Part shown: in pieces, positions 14,295-22,358 of the stretch
How positions within the stretch are numbered: position 1 is the first letter of the stretch
Layout: every line of letters starts with the position of its first letter
Origin: a virus
Length of the DNA stretch: 29,562 nucleotides
IMG/VR virus record: IMGVR_UViG_3300009705_001303
Location: 1 to 29,562 of that record
Strand: one strand, 5' to 3'
Notes under the pieces: model-generated
What the model was told of the DNA's origin: nothing
Databases searched by the model: none
The model's input: only the letters and a program-made list of their open reading frames with translations
Translations under genes and position numbers: made by a program

Positions 14295-15565
14295 TTAAAA
14301 ATAGAAAACTAGACTATGTTGTTTCGGGTACTAGCTATATGAGATTTAGTAATCCTAGTGTAGCAAAAGACGAGACAAACTCCCAGATAATAAACATGCT
14401 TATAGACAAGTTAGTAACTGATGTACATAGCCACAAGTTTTCTATGCTTTACAACGCACATACAGAGTCAAGCTTTGGTGAAAGGTTCACAGTATATAAG
14501 CCTCATGTAAATGAGATCCACGCAGACTCAGGTGGACTACAGATTGTTACCCAAGGTATGGTAATTACAGATGAATTAAAAGATAAAGTATATGAGAACC
14601 AAGCCAAGTGGGCAGACGTTGGCATGTGCTTTGATGAGATACCTGTTATCCTTACAGGCGGTAAGTCAGATAGAAACGATACAAAGGCTAGGTTCTTTGA
14701 CTTTGAGAACTATGAAGAACTGGCTCGTAAGACAGGTAGAAATGTTAAAAGACAATTAGAAATATTTGATAAAGCAGGTAGTACATGTAAACCTTATATT
14801 ATCCTACAGGGTAACTGTATTGATACATACCTTAGATGGTATGAGCTTCTAATGGAAGAAGTACCATCAGAATGGCACGATAGAATTGGTGGTGTTGCAA
14901 TGGGAGCAGCGGCTCTAGGCACCGGCCCATTAGAAGATGTTAAAAGAGCCTTTATTGCCTCTGAGATTGCTAAGATATGGCCACAAGAGATCATGCACTT
15001 ACACGTCTTGGGAGTAGGTAGTATCAGACGTATGCTTCCTTACTTAGTCTTTTGTCAGAACGGTTTGTATGACAATGTAGAAATATCATATGACTCTACT
15101 ACACACAGCAGGGCGGTTGAGACGGGTTTATATTACATGGGTAAAGGCACAACTAAGTTCAATAGGAAAATGTCTAATTTGTATCGTGAAATGTACAATA
15201 ACGTGCAGGAAACAGTCCAATTGGGCGTAGATCTAGACGAATTTCACGAGCTTATGAACACACCTTCCTTAAAAGCTAAAGAGAAATATGGCAACTTAAA
15301 CACTTGGATCTATGTTAGGACAGCATTTATCCTAATGTCCATTAGAAACTTTATGGCACACTTAGAATCTATGATGTTAGACAAGGATACCTTATTGAAG
15401 TTTACGGGTAAGTTAAAACTTGACGGACAGTTCAGAAACTTGTACAATGTAACTAATCGTGAAGAATACGATGCCTGGGAAAACAACCAGTATTTAGGTG
15501 GCAGTATGAAGAGCATGGCTGTTGGTACGGAGGCACCTAGTAGTTTAGAGGATTTATTTGAATGA
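14291..15565 (+). CDS. dpdA: DpdA-like DNA 7-deazaguanine transglycosylase
   Basis: A 424-residue protein related to tRNA-guanine transglycosylase. Family marks in order: HADSGGLQIV at 78-86, with the catalytic-type Asp79 (TGT: DSGGFQ); CFDEIP at 113-118 (TGT: DECTP); GGVAMGAAALG at 200-210 (TGT: GGLAVGE); LHVLGVGSI; and EISYDSTTHSRA with the presumed nucleophile Asp268. It lacks the CxCxxC zinc motif that bacterial TGT carries near its end. The absence of that motif, the phage setting, and folE, queD and queE alongside favour DpdA, which exchanges guanine in DNA for a 7-deazaguanine. A tRNA target cannot be excluded from sequence alone. Confidence 0.85.
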   Translation: MIKNRKLDYVVSGTSYMRFSNPSVAKDETNSQIINMLIDKLVTDVHSHKFSMLYNAHTESSFGERFTVYKPHVNEIHADSGGLQIVTQGMVITDELKDKVYENQAKWADVGMCFDEIPVILTGGKSDRNDTKARFFDFENYEELARKTGRNVKRQLEIFDKAGSTCKPYIILQGNCIDTYLRWYELLMEEVPSEWHDRIGGVAMGAAALGTGPLEDVKRAFIASEIAKIWPQEIMHLHVLGVGSIRRMLPYLVFCQNGLYDNVEISYDSTTHSRAVETGLYYMGKGTTKFNRKMSNLYREMYNNVQETVQLGVDLDEFHELMNTPSLKAKEKYGNLNTWIYVRTAFILMSIRNFMAHLESMMLDKDTLLKFTGKLKLDGQFRNLYNVTNREEYDAWENNQYLGGSMKSMAVGTEAPSSLEDLFE

Positions 15566-16119
15566 ACATATTTTTACTTAATGAAAACCCACTACTATGT
15601 GCAGAACAACATTGTGATAAGCATGTTGTTAAAATGGTAATTGAATACGCACAACTAATGTCTACAGCACATAGAGTATTAGACGGAGATTTATATGGAG
15701 ACAAAACAAAAAACGGTAGAGCTATCAAGCGATGGAGACATAGTAATAACAATATGGAATCTACATTATATAAGGCAAGCCATGTTAACCACCCAGATGG
15801 TATCTGGGTTAGAAGTAGCTCTGCCAATTATAATTATCTATATGATCTATGGTATAAACTATCTAAAGAATATACTCACAGGTATGGGCGTACTCACTTA
15901 ACACAAGAAAAATTAGAACATCTTTTGAAGTACGCACCTAAAAATATTCCATTTGCTAGTGAGGCAGATGTAAAAGGATTACCGTTGGCAATGCCAGACG
16001 ATGTAAAAGGTGAGAGTGTAGTCAACTCTTATCGCAGGTATTACAACAAATACAAAATTGACTTTGCTAAATATACAAACAGAGAGGAACCAACATGGCT
16101 TATAAGAACCGCTTCATAA
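15562..16119 (+). CDS. Conserved unassigned protein with CDKHVVKMVIEYAQ motif
   Basis: A 185-residue protein coupled by ATGA overlap to the dpdA-like gene. The N-terminus MNIFLLNENP is followed by CAEQHCDKHVVKMVIEYAQL and STAHRVLDG, rich in His, Cys and Asp that could bind metal or serve catalysis. Later come HPDGIWVRSSSANYNYLYDLW and VVNSYRRYY. I know this pattern from unnamed proteins of marine phages and large algal viruses, but not its function. Its fixed place among DNA modification genes makes a DNA-related enzyme role plausible (inference). Confidence 0.82.
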   Translation: MNIFLLNENPLLCAEQHCDKHVVKMVIEYAQLMSTAHRVLDGDLYGDKTKNGRAIKRWRHSNNNMESTLYKASHVNHPDGIWVRSSSANYNYLYDLWYKLSKEYTHRYGRTHLTQEKLEHLLKYAPKNIPFASEADVKGLPLAMPDDVKGESVVNSYRRYYNKYKIDFAKYTNREEPTWLIRTAS

Positions 16120-16496
16120 AAGTAAGCTTCCAAAAAGAGGGAGTACATTTTTTCCCAGGAGCAGATACAAATCCTAAGTATGCTACAGGTGAATGGGACG
16201 ATGTTAGCTTTTTAGGATATCCTCACAGACACATGTTCCATTTCTATGTAACACTCGGTGTAGAACATAACGACAGAGATGTAGAGTTCATACAATTTAA
16301 ACGTGAACTAGAAAGACTTTATGACGAAGTAGACAGCTCTACCGCAGTCCTCGAACTAGACCACCAGTCTTGTGAAATGATAGGTGAAGCTCTTATAAAT
16401 TATATAGAAGAACAGTATCCTAACAGACCTGTTAGAGTTGAAGTATACGAGGATAATGAGAATGGAGGGATAATAGAAAATGATTTATTTAGTTGA
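16095..16496 (+). CDS. Unassigned protein, possibly T-fold
   Basis: A 133-residue protein overlapping the previous gene by 25 bases; the start is supported by a GAGAGG site. The order of features, LGYPHRHMFHFYVTLGVEHNDRDVEFIQFKRELERLY, then LELDHQSCEMIGEALINYIEEQYPNRPVRVEVYEDNENG, recalls the strand-helix-strand plan of the T-fold enzymes (QueD, FolE, QueF): a long helix pair followed by a strand with Glu near the end. The QueF motif and the QueD HGH motif are absent. I treat it as a conserved marine phage protein of unknown function that may belong to the pathway around it. Confidence 0.75.
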   Translation: MAYKNRFIKVSFQKEGVHFFPGADTNPKYATGEWDDVSFLGYPHRHMFHFYVTLGVEHNDRDVEFIQFKRELERLYDEVDSSTAVLELDHQSCEMIGEALINYIEEQYPNRPVRVEVYEDNENGGIIENDLFS

Positions 16497-17541
16497 TTTA
16501 GAATATGTAGAGACTAGATATACAGCTCAGTGGAAAGACGAGTTCCCCCAGTCAATATCTGATAGAACAGGACAGGACGTTACTGTTATAGAAGGACCAG
16601 AAGACATAGCAAATGGCACCACTCCCGGTGCCTTCTTAGACTTTGCAGGCACGAACATTTATAAGTCTGAACAAGTTAAAATTATAGCAGATCTTTTTCA
16701 GAAAGAAAAAGTAGAAGATGGAGATCACTTTGTCTTTGCAGATGCTTGGCACCCTGGTGTGTTACAACTTAAATACATGGCAGAGTTATTGAACGTTGAT
16801 ATAACTACACATGGTTTATGGCACGCAGGTAGTTACGATGCACATGACTTCTTAGGTAGACGTATAGGAAATAAGAAGTGGGTTAGACATACAGAGTATG
16901 CTATGTTTGATGCTTTCGATAGAAACTATTTTGCATCTCAATTTCACATTGGTATGTTTGCTACTGTAATGTTTGATGGACAACAAGATGAGGAATATTT
17001 AAGAAGTAAAATTGTAAGAACAGGATGGCCTATGGAGTATCTTAATACACATATAAATCCAGGTACAGAAAAGAAAGATATTATTCTATTCCCTCACAGA
17101 AACGCACCAGAAAAACAACTAGATATATTTCTAGATCTGGCAGAGGAATTACCTCAATACCAATTTATTAATTGTAATGATTACAATCTTACAAAACCAG
17201 AATACAACAGACTTATCGAAGAATCTAAAATGGTATTCTCAGCAAACAATCAAGAGACATTAGGCATCAGCTGTTATGAGATATTAAGAGGCGGTGGGAT
17301 TCCATTAGTTCCTAATAGACTTTCTTATATGGAAATGTATGATGACATATTTAAATACCCATCAGATTGGGCTGAAGATTGGAGGACATACCAGGACCAT
17401 AAGGAAGAGTTATGTCAGAAGATAACAGACTTGATGACAAACTTTGAACACCAGGCAGTACAAACGGCCATTGAAACAAACAGAGATAAGCTGGAAAAAG
17501 AATACTTTTCAGCTACTAATCTATATAAGGAGCTTACATAA
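16480..17541 (+). CDS. GT-B type glycosyltransferase in the deazaguanine operon
   Basis: A 353-residue protein whose second half has the form of GT-B glycosyltransferases: DIILFPHRNAPEKQLDIFLDLAEEL (the start of the nucleotide-sugar domain), QFINCNDYN, SKMVFSANNQETLGISCYEILRGGGIPLVPN (the Glu-rich donor-binding part). The first half (LWHAGSYDAHDFLGRR) would bind the acceptor. It starts ten bases after a GGAGGG site and overlaps its neighbours. T4 uses GT-B enzymes to glucosylate its modified DNA. The place between dpdA and queD suggests it could add sugar to a 7-deazaguanine in DNA; a role on host surface glycans is the other main option. Confidence 0.85.
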   Translation: MIYLVDLEYVETRYTAQWKDEFPQSISDRTGQDVTVIEGPEDIANGTTPGAFLDFAGTNIYKSEQVKIIADLFQKEKVEDGDHFVFADAWHPGVLQLKYMAELLNVDITTHGLWHAGSYDAHDFLGRRIGNKKWVRHTEYAMFDAFDRNYFASQFHIGMFATVMFDGQQDEEYLRSKIVRTGWPMEYLNTHINPGTEKKDIILFPHRNAPEKQLDIFLDLAEELPQYQFINCNDYNLTKPEYNRLIEESKMVFSANNQETLGISCYEILRGGGIPLVPNRLSYMEMYDDIFKYPSDWAEDWRTYQDHKEELCQKITDLMTNFEHQAVQTAIETNRDKLEKEYFSATNLYKELT

Positions 17542-17996
17542 TGAAAGAATTTAAATACTTATCAACTAAGACATACGGACACGAAGAAGGATTATCCTGT
17601 ATGTTTAGACAACCACTAGCATTACACAGCCATTGTAGTTTACTACACGGCTATGCTTTATCTTTTAAATTTACATTTGGTTGTAATATTTTAGATGACA
17701 AAAATTGGGTAGTCGACTTTGGAGACTTGAAAGAACTTAAAGCATGGCTAAAAGATAACTTTGATCACAAGCACGCAGTAGCAAAAGACGATCCTGAAAT
17801 GGAATTCTTTTTACAAACAGAAGCTAGAGGACTTTCAGAAGTGAGAGTTATGAATGGCGTAGGTTGTGAGAAGTTTGCTGAGCAGGCATTTCATTTTGCA
17901 GACAACTTGGTATCTGAAAAGAGTGGTGGTAGATGTTTCGCTACGTCTTGTGAGGTTCGTGAACACGGAGCTAACAGCGCGATATACGAGGCGTAA
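17541..17996 (+). CDS. queD: 6-carboxytetrahydropterin synthase, QueD family
   Basis: A 151-residue T-fold protein of the QueD/PTPS family, which makes 6-carboxytetrahydropterin from the FolE product. Seen directly: Cys32 and His36 in HSHCSLLHGYAL, VVDFGDLKELKAWL, the catalytic DH pair at 75-76 in FDHKHAV, and a C-terminal CEVREHG with the conserved Glu. The second zinc His of the usual HGH is Tyr here (HGY), and the first ligand would be His29 or His31. I recall HGY in a related group of longer homologues, so this may be normal for the branch. The start overlaps the glycosyltransferase stop by one base. Confidence 0.88.
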   Translation: MKEFKYLSTKTYGHEEGLSCMFRQPLALHSHCSLLHGYALSFKFTFGCNILDDKNWVVDFGDLKELKAWLKDNFDHKHAVAKDDPEMEFFLQTEARGLSEVRVMNGVGCEKFAEQAFHFADNLVSEKSGGRCFATSCEVREHGANSAIYEA

Positions 17997-17999
17997 TCT

Positions 18000-19061
18000 A
18001 TGAAGGTTGCTCTTGTAACAGACACACACTTTGGTGCACGCTCAGATAGCCTAGCTTTCGATGCTTACTTTGCCAAATTTTATGATGAATTTTTCTTTCC
18101 TCAATTAGTTGAGCAAGATATAAAAACAATTTGCCATCTTGGAGATGTGTTTGATAGACGTAAGTATATAAACTTTAATACATTACAGTCTTGTAAGAGA
18201 TACTTCTTTGATAAGGCATCATCGCTAGGCATTGATGTACATATGATTCCAGGCAATCATGATACATATTTTAAAAATACAAATGATGTAAACTCTCCTA
18301 ACTTATTGTTAGGGGGATACGATAACGTTACATTGTATCAGGAAGCAACTGAGATAATGTTAGATCGGGAGAAGGTATTATTTCTCCCATGGATATGTGG
18401 TGAAAATTATGATGAAACAATTAAAGCAATACAAGGAACCGATGCAAAGACTTGCTTCGGACATTTTGAGTTCGCGGGTTATGACATGCTTCCTGGAATG
18501 CCTAATCTTCATGGGATGGATCCTAGTTCTGTTAACATGTTTGATCTTGTCGTTAGTGGCCACTTCCATCACCGTCATAGTCGAGGCAACATTACATATA
18601 TGGGAAACCCTTATGAAATTACTTGGTCTGACTATAACGATCCCAGGGGATTTGCCGTTTTCGACACGGTTAAAAGAGATCTTACTTACAGCGACAACCC
18701 GTTTAGACTCTTCCACAAAATTTATTACAACGATAACGATTTCGAAGGTGTCAATGATATTAGCAATTTTGATTTTAACTCTATTGTCGGCGGTTGTGTT
18801 AAACTAATTGTAAGTAAGAAGACAGACTTCACAAGGTTTGATCATTTCGTAGACAAGCTATACGCATGTAACCTAATAGACTTAAAAATTATTGAAGACT
18901 TTTCAGAGTTTGAGGACGAGGCATTAGGTGAGGACATAGACTTGGAGGATACAATGACACTATTAAAAGATTATGTAGACCAAGTAGAGACAGACTTAGA
19001 TAAACATAGAGTTAAGAATCTATTACAGTCGTTATACATTGAGGCACAGGACACTCTATGA
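18000..19061 (+). CDS. gp47: Recombination nuclease subunit gp47 (Mre11-like)
   Basis: A 353-residue metallophosphoesterase close to T4 gp47 (339), which with gp46 resects DNA ends for recombination-dependent replication and degrades host DNA. The metal motifs are DTHFGAR at 8-14, HLGDVFDRR at about 46-54, PGNHD at about 84-88, and SGHFHHRHS near 180. The acidic C-terminus contains the part that in T4 binds gp46. A GAGG site precedes the start. It is coupled to gp46 by ATGA overlap. Confidence 0.96.
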   Translation: MKVALVTDTHFGARSDSLAFDAYFAKFYDEFFFPQLVEQDIKTICHLGDVFDRRKYINFNTLQSCKRYFFDKASSLGIDVHMIPGNHDTYFKNTNDVNSPNLLLGGYDNVTLYQEATEIMLDREKVLFLPWICGENYDETIKAIQGTDAKTCFGHFEFAGYDMLPGMPNLHGMDPSSVNMFDLVVSGHFHHRHSRGNITYMGNPYEITWSDYNDPRGFAVFDTVKRDLTYSDNPFRLFHKIYYNDNDFEGVNDISNFDFNSIVGGCVKLIVSKKTDFTRFDHFVDKLYACNLIDLKIIEDFSEFEDEALGEDIDLEDTMTLLKDYVDQVETDLDKHRVKNLLQSLYIEAQDTL

Positions 19062-20731
19062 TAATATTTAAAAATTTAAGATGGAAAAACTTTCTATCTA
19101 CTGGCAACGCATGGACAGAAATAAAGTTTGATCATTCACCTAGCACATTAATACTAGGAGAGAACGGCAGTGGTAAGAGTACAATGTTAGATGCATTAAC
19201 GTTCGCATTGTTTAACAAGCCATTTAGATCTGTATCCAAGCCCCAATTAATTAATTCTATAAATAAGAAGAAGCTGTTAGTAGAAATAGAATTTAGTATA
19301 GGCAGTAAGAATTATCTCATTAGGCGTGGCGAGATCCCAAAGATTTTCGACATCGAGATTAACGGCGATCAGTTAGATAAGAACGCTAACATAAGAGACT
19401 TCCAGAAGTATTTGGAAGAGTCTATTTTAAAACTTAACTATAAATCGTTTACTCAGATTGTTATGTTAGGTAGTGCATCATTCACTCCCTTCATGCAGTT
19501 ACACCTGGGTGCTCGACGTGAGATAATTGAGGACATATTAGACATTAGTATATTCTCATCTATGAACGATGTTTTAAAAACTAAACTAGCAGACTTGGAA
19601 AATAAGAAAAGAATAGTTGAAGGAGACTTGACTGTAGCCAAACAAAAAGCTACAATACAAGAACAGTATATCAAGACACTAGAAGACGATAAGTCCTCTA
19701 AGGTTAAAGCAATCGTAGAAACAATAAAGGAAACTGATAATGCGATCAAGACGGCTCAAGATGAGGTTCGACAGACAACAGAGGCAAAGCAGGCGATTGG
19801 TACTGTTTCAGAAAAGAAAAGACAACTTGAAGGATATAGAACAAAATTTGAAGGACAAATCAGTTCACACAGAAAGCAAATAGAATTCTTTGATTCAAAT
19901 GAAGAGTGTCCTACATGTCAGCAAGGCATAGAACACGAACACAAGGAGACTATAACTACAAGAGATAAGTCAAAGATCTCAGCTCTTGATAGTGCTCTTA
20001 CAGAATTGAATATAAAGTATGATGAGGTTGAAGTTCTTGTAGCAAAGGTTTCAGAGTTGGACAGTAAGATTATGGAGTCTAATAATGAGATCATTACACA
20101 ACAAAGAATACAACAGCGACTACAACTAGAATTAAATGATACTGAAACTAAAGTAGGTAACATTACAGACGAAAGAAAGAAATTAAAAACATTAGCTAAA
20201 GAAGCTATAACTAAAACAGTAAACAGAACAGAGCTAAGTGAAACAGGCCAGTACTACAGCGTCGCACAGTCTATGCTGAAGGATACCGGTATTAAAACAA
20301 AAATCATAAAAGCCTATCTACCTATAATAAATAAACTTGTAAACAAATATTTAGCAGCGATGGACTTCTTTGTGCAGTTTGATTTAGACGGCACATTTAA
20401 AGAGACTATTAAGTCTAGACACAGAGACAAATTTAGTTACGCATCTTTTAGTGAAGGTGAGAAACAAAGAATAGATTTAGCCCTAGTGTTTACATGGCGA
20501 ACGATTGCTAAGATGAAGAACAGCGCTAGTACAAACATACTACTATTAGATGAAGTGTTTGATAGTAGTTTAGATAACAATGGAACAGACTATGTGATGC
20601 AACTGTTGAACACTATAGGTGATGATACGAATGTATTTGTAATCTCACACAAGGGTGATCAGTTGTTTGATAAATTTAGATCTGTTATTAGGTTTGAGAA
20701 GAGACAGAACTATTCTGTTATTAGTAAGTGA
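19058..20731 (+). CDS. gp46: Recombination nuclease subunit gp46 (Rad50-like ATPase)
   Basis: A 557-residue SMC-type ATPase, the length of T4 gp46 (560). Walker A is GENGSGKST at 34-42. Long coiled coils flank a zinc hook CPTC at 284-287. The ABC signature SFSEGEKQR lies near 463-470 and Walker B LLLDEVFD near 498-505. With gp47 it forms the end-resection complex. The stop overlaps the GTG start of the next gene by four bases. Confidence 0.97.
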   Translation: MIIFKNLRWKNFLSTGNAWTEIKFDHSPSTLILGENGSGKSTMLDALTFALFNKPFRSVSKPQLINSINKKKLLVEIEFSIGSKNYLIRRGEIPKIFDIEINGDQLDKNANIRDFQKYLEESILKLNYKSFTQIVMLGSASFTPFMQLHLGARREIIEDILDISIFSSMNDVLKTKLADLENKKRIVEGDLTVAKQKATIQEQYIKTLEDDKSSKVKAIVETIKETDNAIKTAQDEVRQTTEAKQAIGTVSEKKRQLEGYRTKFEGQISSHRKQIEFFDSNEECPTCQQGIEHEHKETITTRDKSKISALDSALTELNIKYDEVEVLVAKVSELDSKIMESNNEIITQQRIQQRLQLELNDTETKVGNITDERKKLKTLAKEAITKTVNRTELSETGQYYSVAQSMLKDTGIKTKIIKAYLPIINKLVNKYLAAMDFFVQFDLDGTFKETIKSRHRDKFSYASFSEGEKQRIDLALVFTWRTIAKMKNSASTNILLLDEVFDSSLDNNGTDYVMQLLNTIGDDTNVFVISHKGDQLFDKFRSVIRFEKRQNYSVISK

Positions 20732-21057
20732 GCCAGTGGCACGGTGGTAAGGGTTCCAAAAGAAGGAACGCCAACGATAAGGCGTACTCAGATAATTGGG
20801 ATAAGATTTTTAAGAAGGAGATAAAAATGAAGGTAGAAATATATGGAAAGTCTAGATGCACATATTGTGATGCAGCTAAGAATATTTCCAAACAAAGAAA
20901 CATAGACCATGAATACTTCATGTTAGATGCAGACTATACTGAGGAAGAGTTTTTTGAGAAGTTTCCAACTGCTCGAACCTTCCCACAGATAATAGTAGAC
21001 GGAGAATCAATTGGTGGTTACCAACAATATATAGCTAAGTTGGATGATGAAAATTAA
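20728..21057 (+). CDS. Glutaredoxin with an N-terminal WHGGKGS module
   Basis: The frame opens at a GTG at 20728 that overlaps the gp46 stop, and runs 109 residues. The first 33 residues (SQWHGGKGSKRRNANDKAYS and an NWDKIF end) match a very short stand-alone protein I know from T4-like phages next to gp46. Residues 34-109 are a glutaredoxin: CTYC active site, TFPQIIVDGESIGGY substrate loop. A strong AAGGAGATAAAA site stands directly before the internal ATG at 20827, so a separate 76-residue glutaredoxin is probably also made, or is the main product. Glutaredoxin would reduce phage ribonucleotide reductase or disulfides, and some bind Fe-S clusters. Confidence 0.85.
   Translation: MSQWHGGKGSKRRNANDKAYSDNWDKIFKKEIKMKVEIYGKSRCTYCDAAKNISKQRNIDHEYFMLDADYTEEEFFEKFPTARTFPQIIVDGESIGGYQQYIAKLDDEN
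20813..20829 (+). promoter_or_regulatory. Internal ribosome site and start for the glutaredoxin
   Basis: AAGGAG followed by the ATG at 20827 with ideal spacing lies inside the longer frame. It supports translation of a 76-residue glutaredoxin independent of the 33-residue N-terminal module. Confidence 0.75.
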
Positions 21058-21403
21058 TACCAACGCAACATACAGACCACTTCCTATAGGGCTTACAATT
21101 AAGAAGAGTAAGATCGAAGGTTTAGGATTACATGCAGAGCAATCTTTTGATGCCGGTACGGTCTTTGGTGAGACCCATGTGTTAGTACACAGCAGAGACA
21201 GACATGAATGGATTAGAACGCCCCTCGGAGGTTTTATAAATCATAGTGAGAATCCAAACTGTTTTATTACTACTGATGCAGGTGACAGAACATTGTATGC
21301 TACTATGCCTATTAAGTCAGGCGAAGAGATAACAGTATACTATAGATTCAAAGGTTACGACGGAATAATTGAAGACGATAAACGACCAACAATAGGAAAT
21401 TAA
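21044..21403 (+). CDS. SET-domain protein
   Basis: A 119-residue protein that overlaps the glutaredoxin gene by 14 bases. It shows the SET methyltransferase core: SKIEGLGLHAEQSFDAGTVFGE, then GGFINHSENPNC with the NHSxNPN motif at 66-72, and PIKSGEEITVYY near the end, with the terminal Tyr of the active site. It would transfer methyl groups from SAM to a lysine of some protein. The length is that of a minimal SET domain without pre- or post-SET zinc parts. The target, host or phage, is not shown. Two ATGs (21044, 21047) are possible starts. Confidence 0.88.
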   Translation: MMKINTNATYRPLPIGLTIKKSKIEGLGLHAEQSFDAGTVFGETHVLVHSRDRHEWIRTPLGGFINHSENPNCFITTDAGDRTLYATMPIKSGEEITVYYRFKGYDGIIEDDKRPTIGN

Positions 21404-21405
21404 TT

Positions 21406-21975
21406 ATGGAAGAAATGGAATTGACAGAAGTACAAGAAGCAACGGAAGTAGATCCACTAGAGCTTATAAACTTTGCAGACCCTCAACTTAGAACACCTCC
21501 TACTCCTTATGTATTTGAAGGCAACGATGCACCTGCACTAAAGGCTCGTTTGTTAGAGAGAATGGCTGAACTAGGTGGAGTAGGATTGTCTGCTAACCAA
21601 GTTGGCATAGACGCCAAGGTGTTTGTAATTGGCGACGGACAACCTGATGGAATGCAAAAGGCATTCTTTAACCCAGAGATCATGGGTGTAGGTAAAGAGA
21701 CAGAAGCAATGAAAGAAGGATGCTTATCGTTCCCGGGACTGTGGTTAATGATTTCAAGACCTACAGTATGTATGATTAAGTATTGGGACGAGTTAGGTGA
21801 AGAAAAGATGGAGACGTATGAAGGTATTACATCAAGAGTAATACAACATGAATACGATCACATGCTCGGACAGAACTTTACTATGAGAGCGTCTAAAGAG
21901 AAAATTAAAAGAGCTCTTAAGTCTATAGATAAAAAGATTAAGAAATACCAAAGGCTATCTTCTCCTAAGAAGTAG
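21406..21975 (+). CDS. def: Peptide deformylase
   Basis: A 189-residue peptide deformylase that removes the formyl group from new proteins. The three family motifs are present: GVGLSANQ at 58-65, EGCLS at 104-108 with the metal Cys106, and QHEYDHMLG with the metal His148 and His152 and catalytic Glu149. The first 18 residues are acidic and extra; a second ATG at 21415 is a possible start. Phage deformylases are known from marine cyanophages, where fast turnover of short-lived host proteins is the proposed reason. The C-terminal Lys-rich tail is unusual. Confidence 0.94.
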   Translation: MEEMELTEVQEATEVDPLELINFADPQLRTPPTPYVFEGNDAPALKARLLERMAELGGVGLSANQVGIDAKVFVIGDGQPDGMQKAFFNPEIMGVGKETEAMKEGCLSFPGLWLMISRPTVCMIKYWDELGEEKMETYEGITSRVIQHEYDHMLGQNFTMRASKEKIKRALKSIDKKIKKYQRLSSPKK

Positions 21976-21976
21976 T

Positions 21977-21984
21977 TATAAATA
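21977..21984 (+). promoter_or_regulatory. T4-type late promoter
   Basis: TATAAATA starts right after the deformylase stop and 28 bases before the next start codon. It gives late expression to the 117-residue protein and probably to the ClpP gene. Confidence 0.83.
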
Positions 21985-22004
21985 ATATATAATAAGGAGA
22001 CATC

Positions 22005-22358
22005 ATGGCAGACGCTTTCGATTTTGGCTTTACAGCAGTAGACGAACCAGAGAATTTAAACCCTCAACAGGCTATTGCTCCTTCTATTGAAACAGATAAA
22101 TTACTAGATAAACTCACGCAGTTAGAAGCAAAAATTCTACAAGCTGATAACTCTGGAATGGTTAACGAACACAGAGCGTTAATTGAGTCCGACGTGGCAA
22201 CTAAACTTCGTGACGTAGAAGATCTTGTTCTTCCTCTACTTTACAATTTGCAAAAGAATCCTGAAAAGGAATATATACATTGGCCTAACAGAGTGGCTAT
22301 CATTGATACACAGATTGAAAAGATTAAGGCGGTAACGAGATATTATGAACGAGTCTAA
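22005..22358 (+). CDS. Conserved T4-like protein of unknown function
   Basis: A 117-residue protein with the start MADAFDFGFTAVDE, an acidic head, and a helical body (ETDKLLDKLTQLEAKILQ) that could form a coiled coil. The end LVLPLLYNLQKNPEKEYIHWPNR followed by IDTQIEKIKAV is a pattern I recognise from many T4-like marine phages, always unnamed. A late promoter and an AAGGAG site precede it. The ClpP-like gene begins 14 bases before its stop, so the two are coupled. A virion assembly role is likely from late expression only. Confidence 0.85.
   Translation: MADAFDFGFTAVDEPENLNPQQAIAPSIETDKLLDKLTQLEAKILQADNSGMVNEHRALIESDVATKLRDVEDLVLPLLYNLQKNPEKEYIHWPNRVAIIDTQIEKIKAVTRYYERV

Noticed and set aside
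19258-19265. TATAAATA inside gp46
   Set aside because: It lies deep in the coding region with no gene start nearby.
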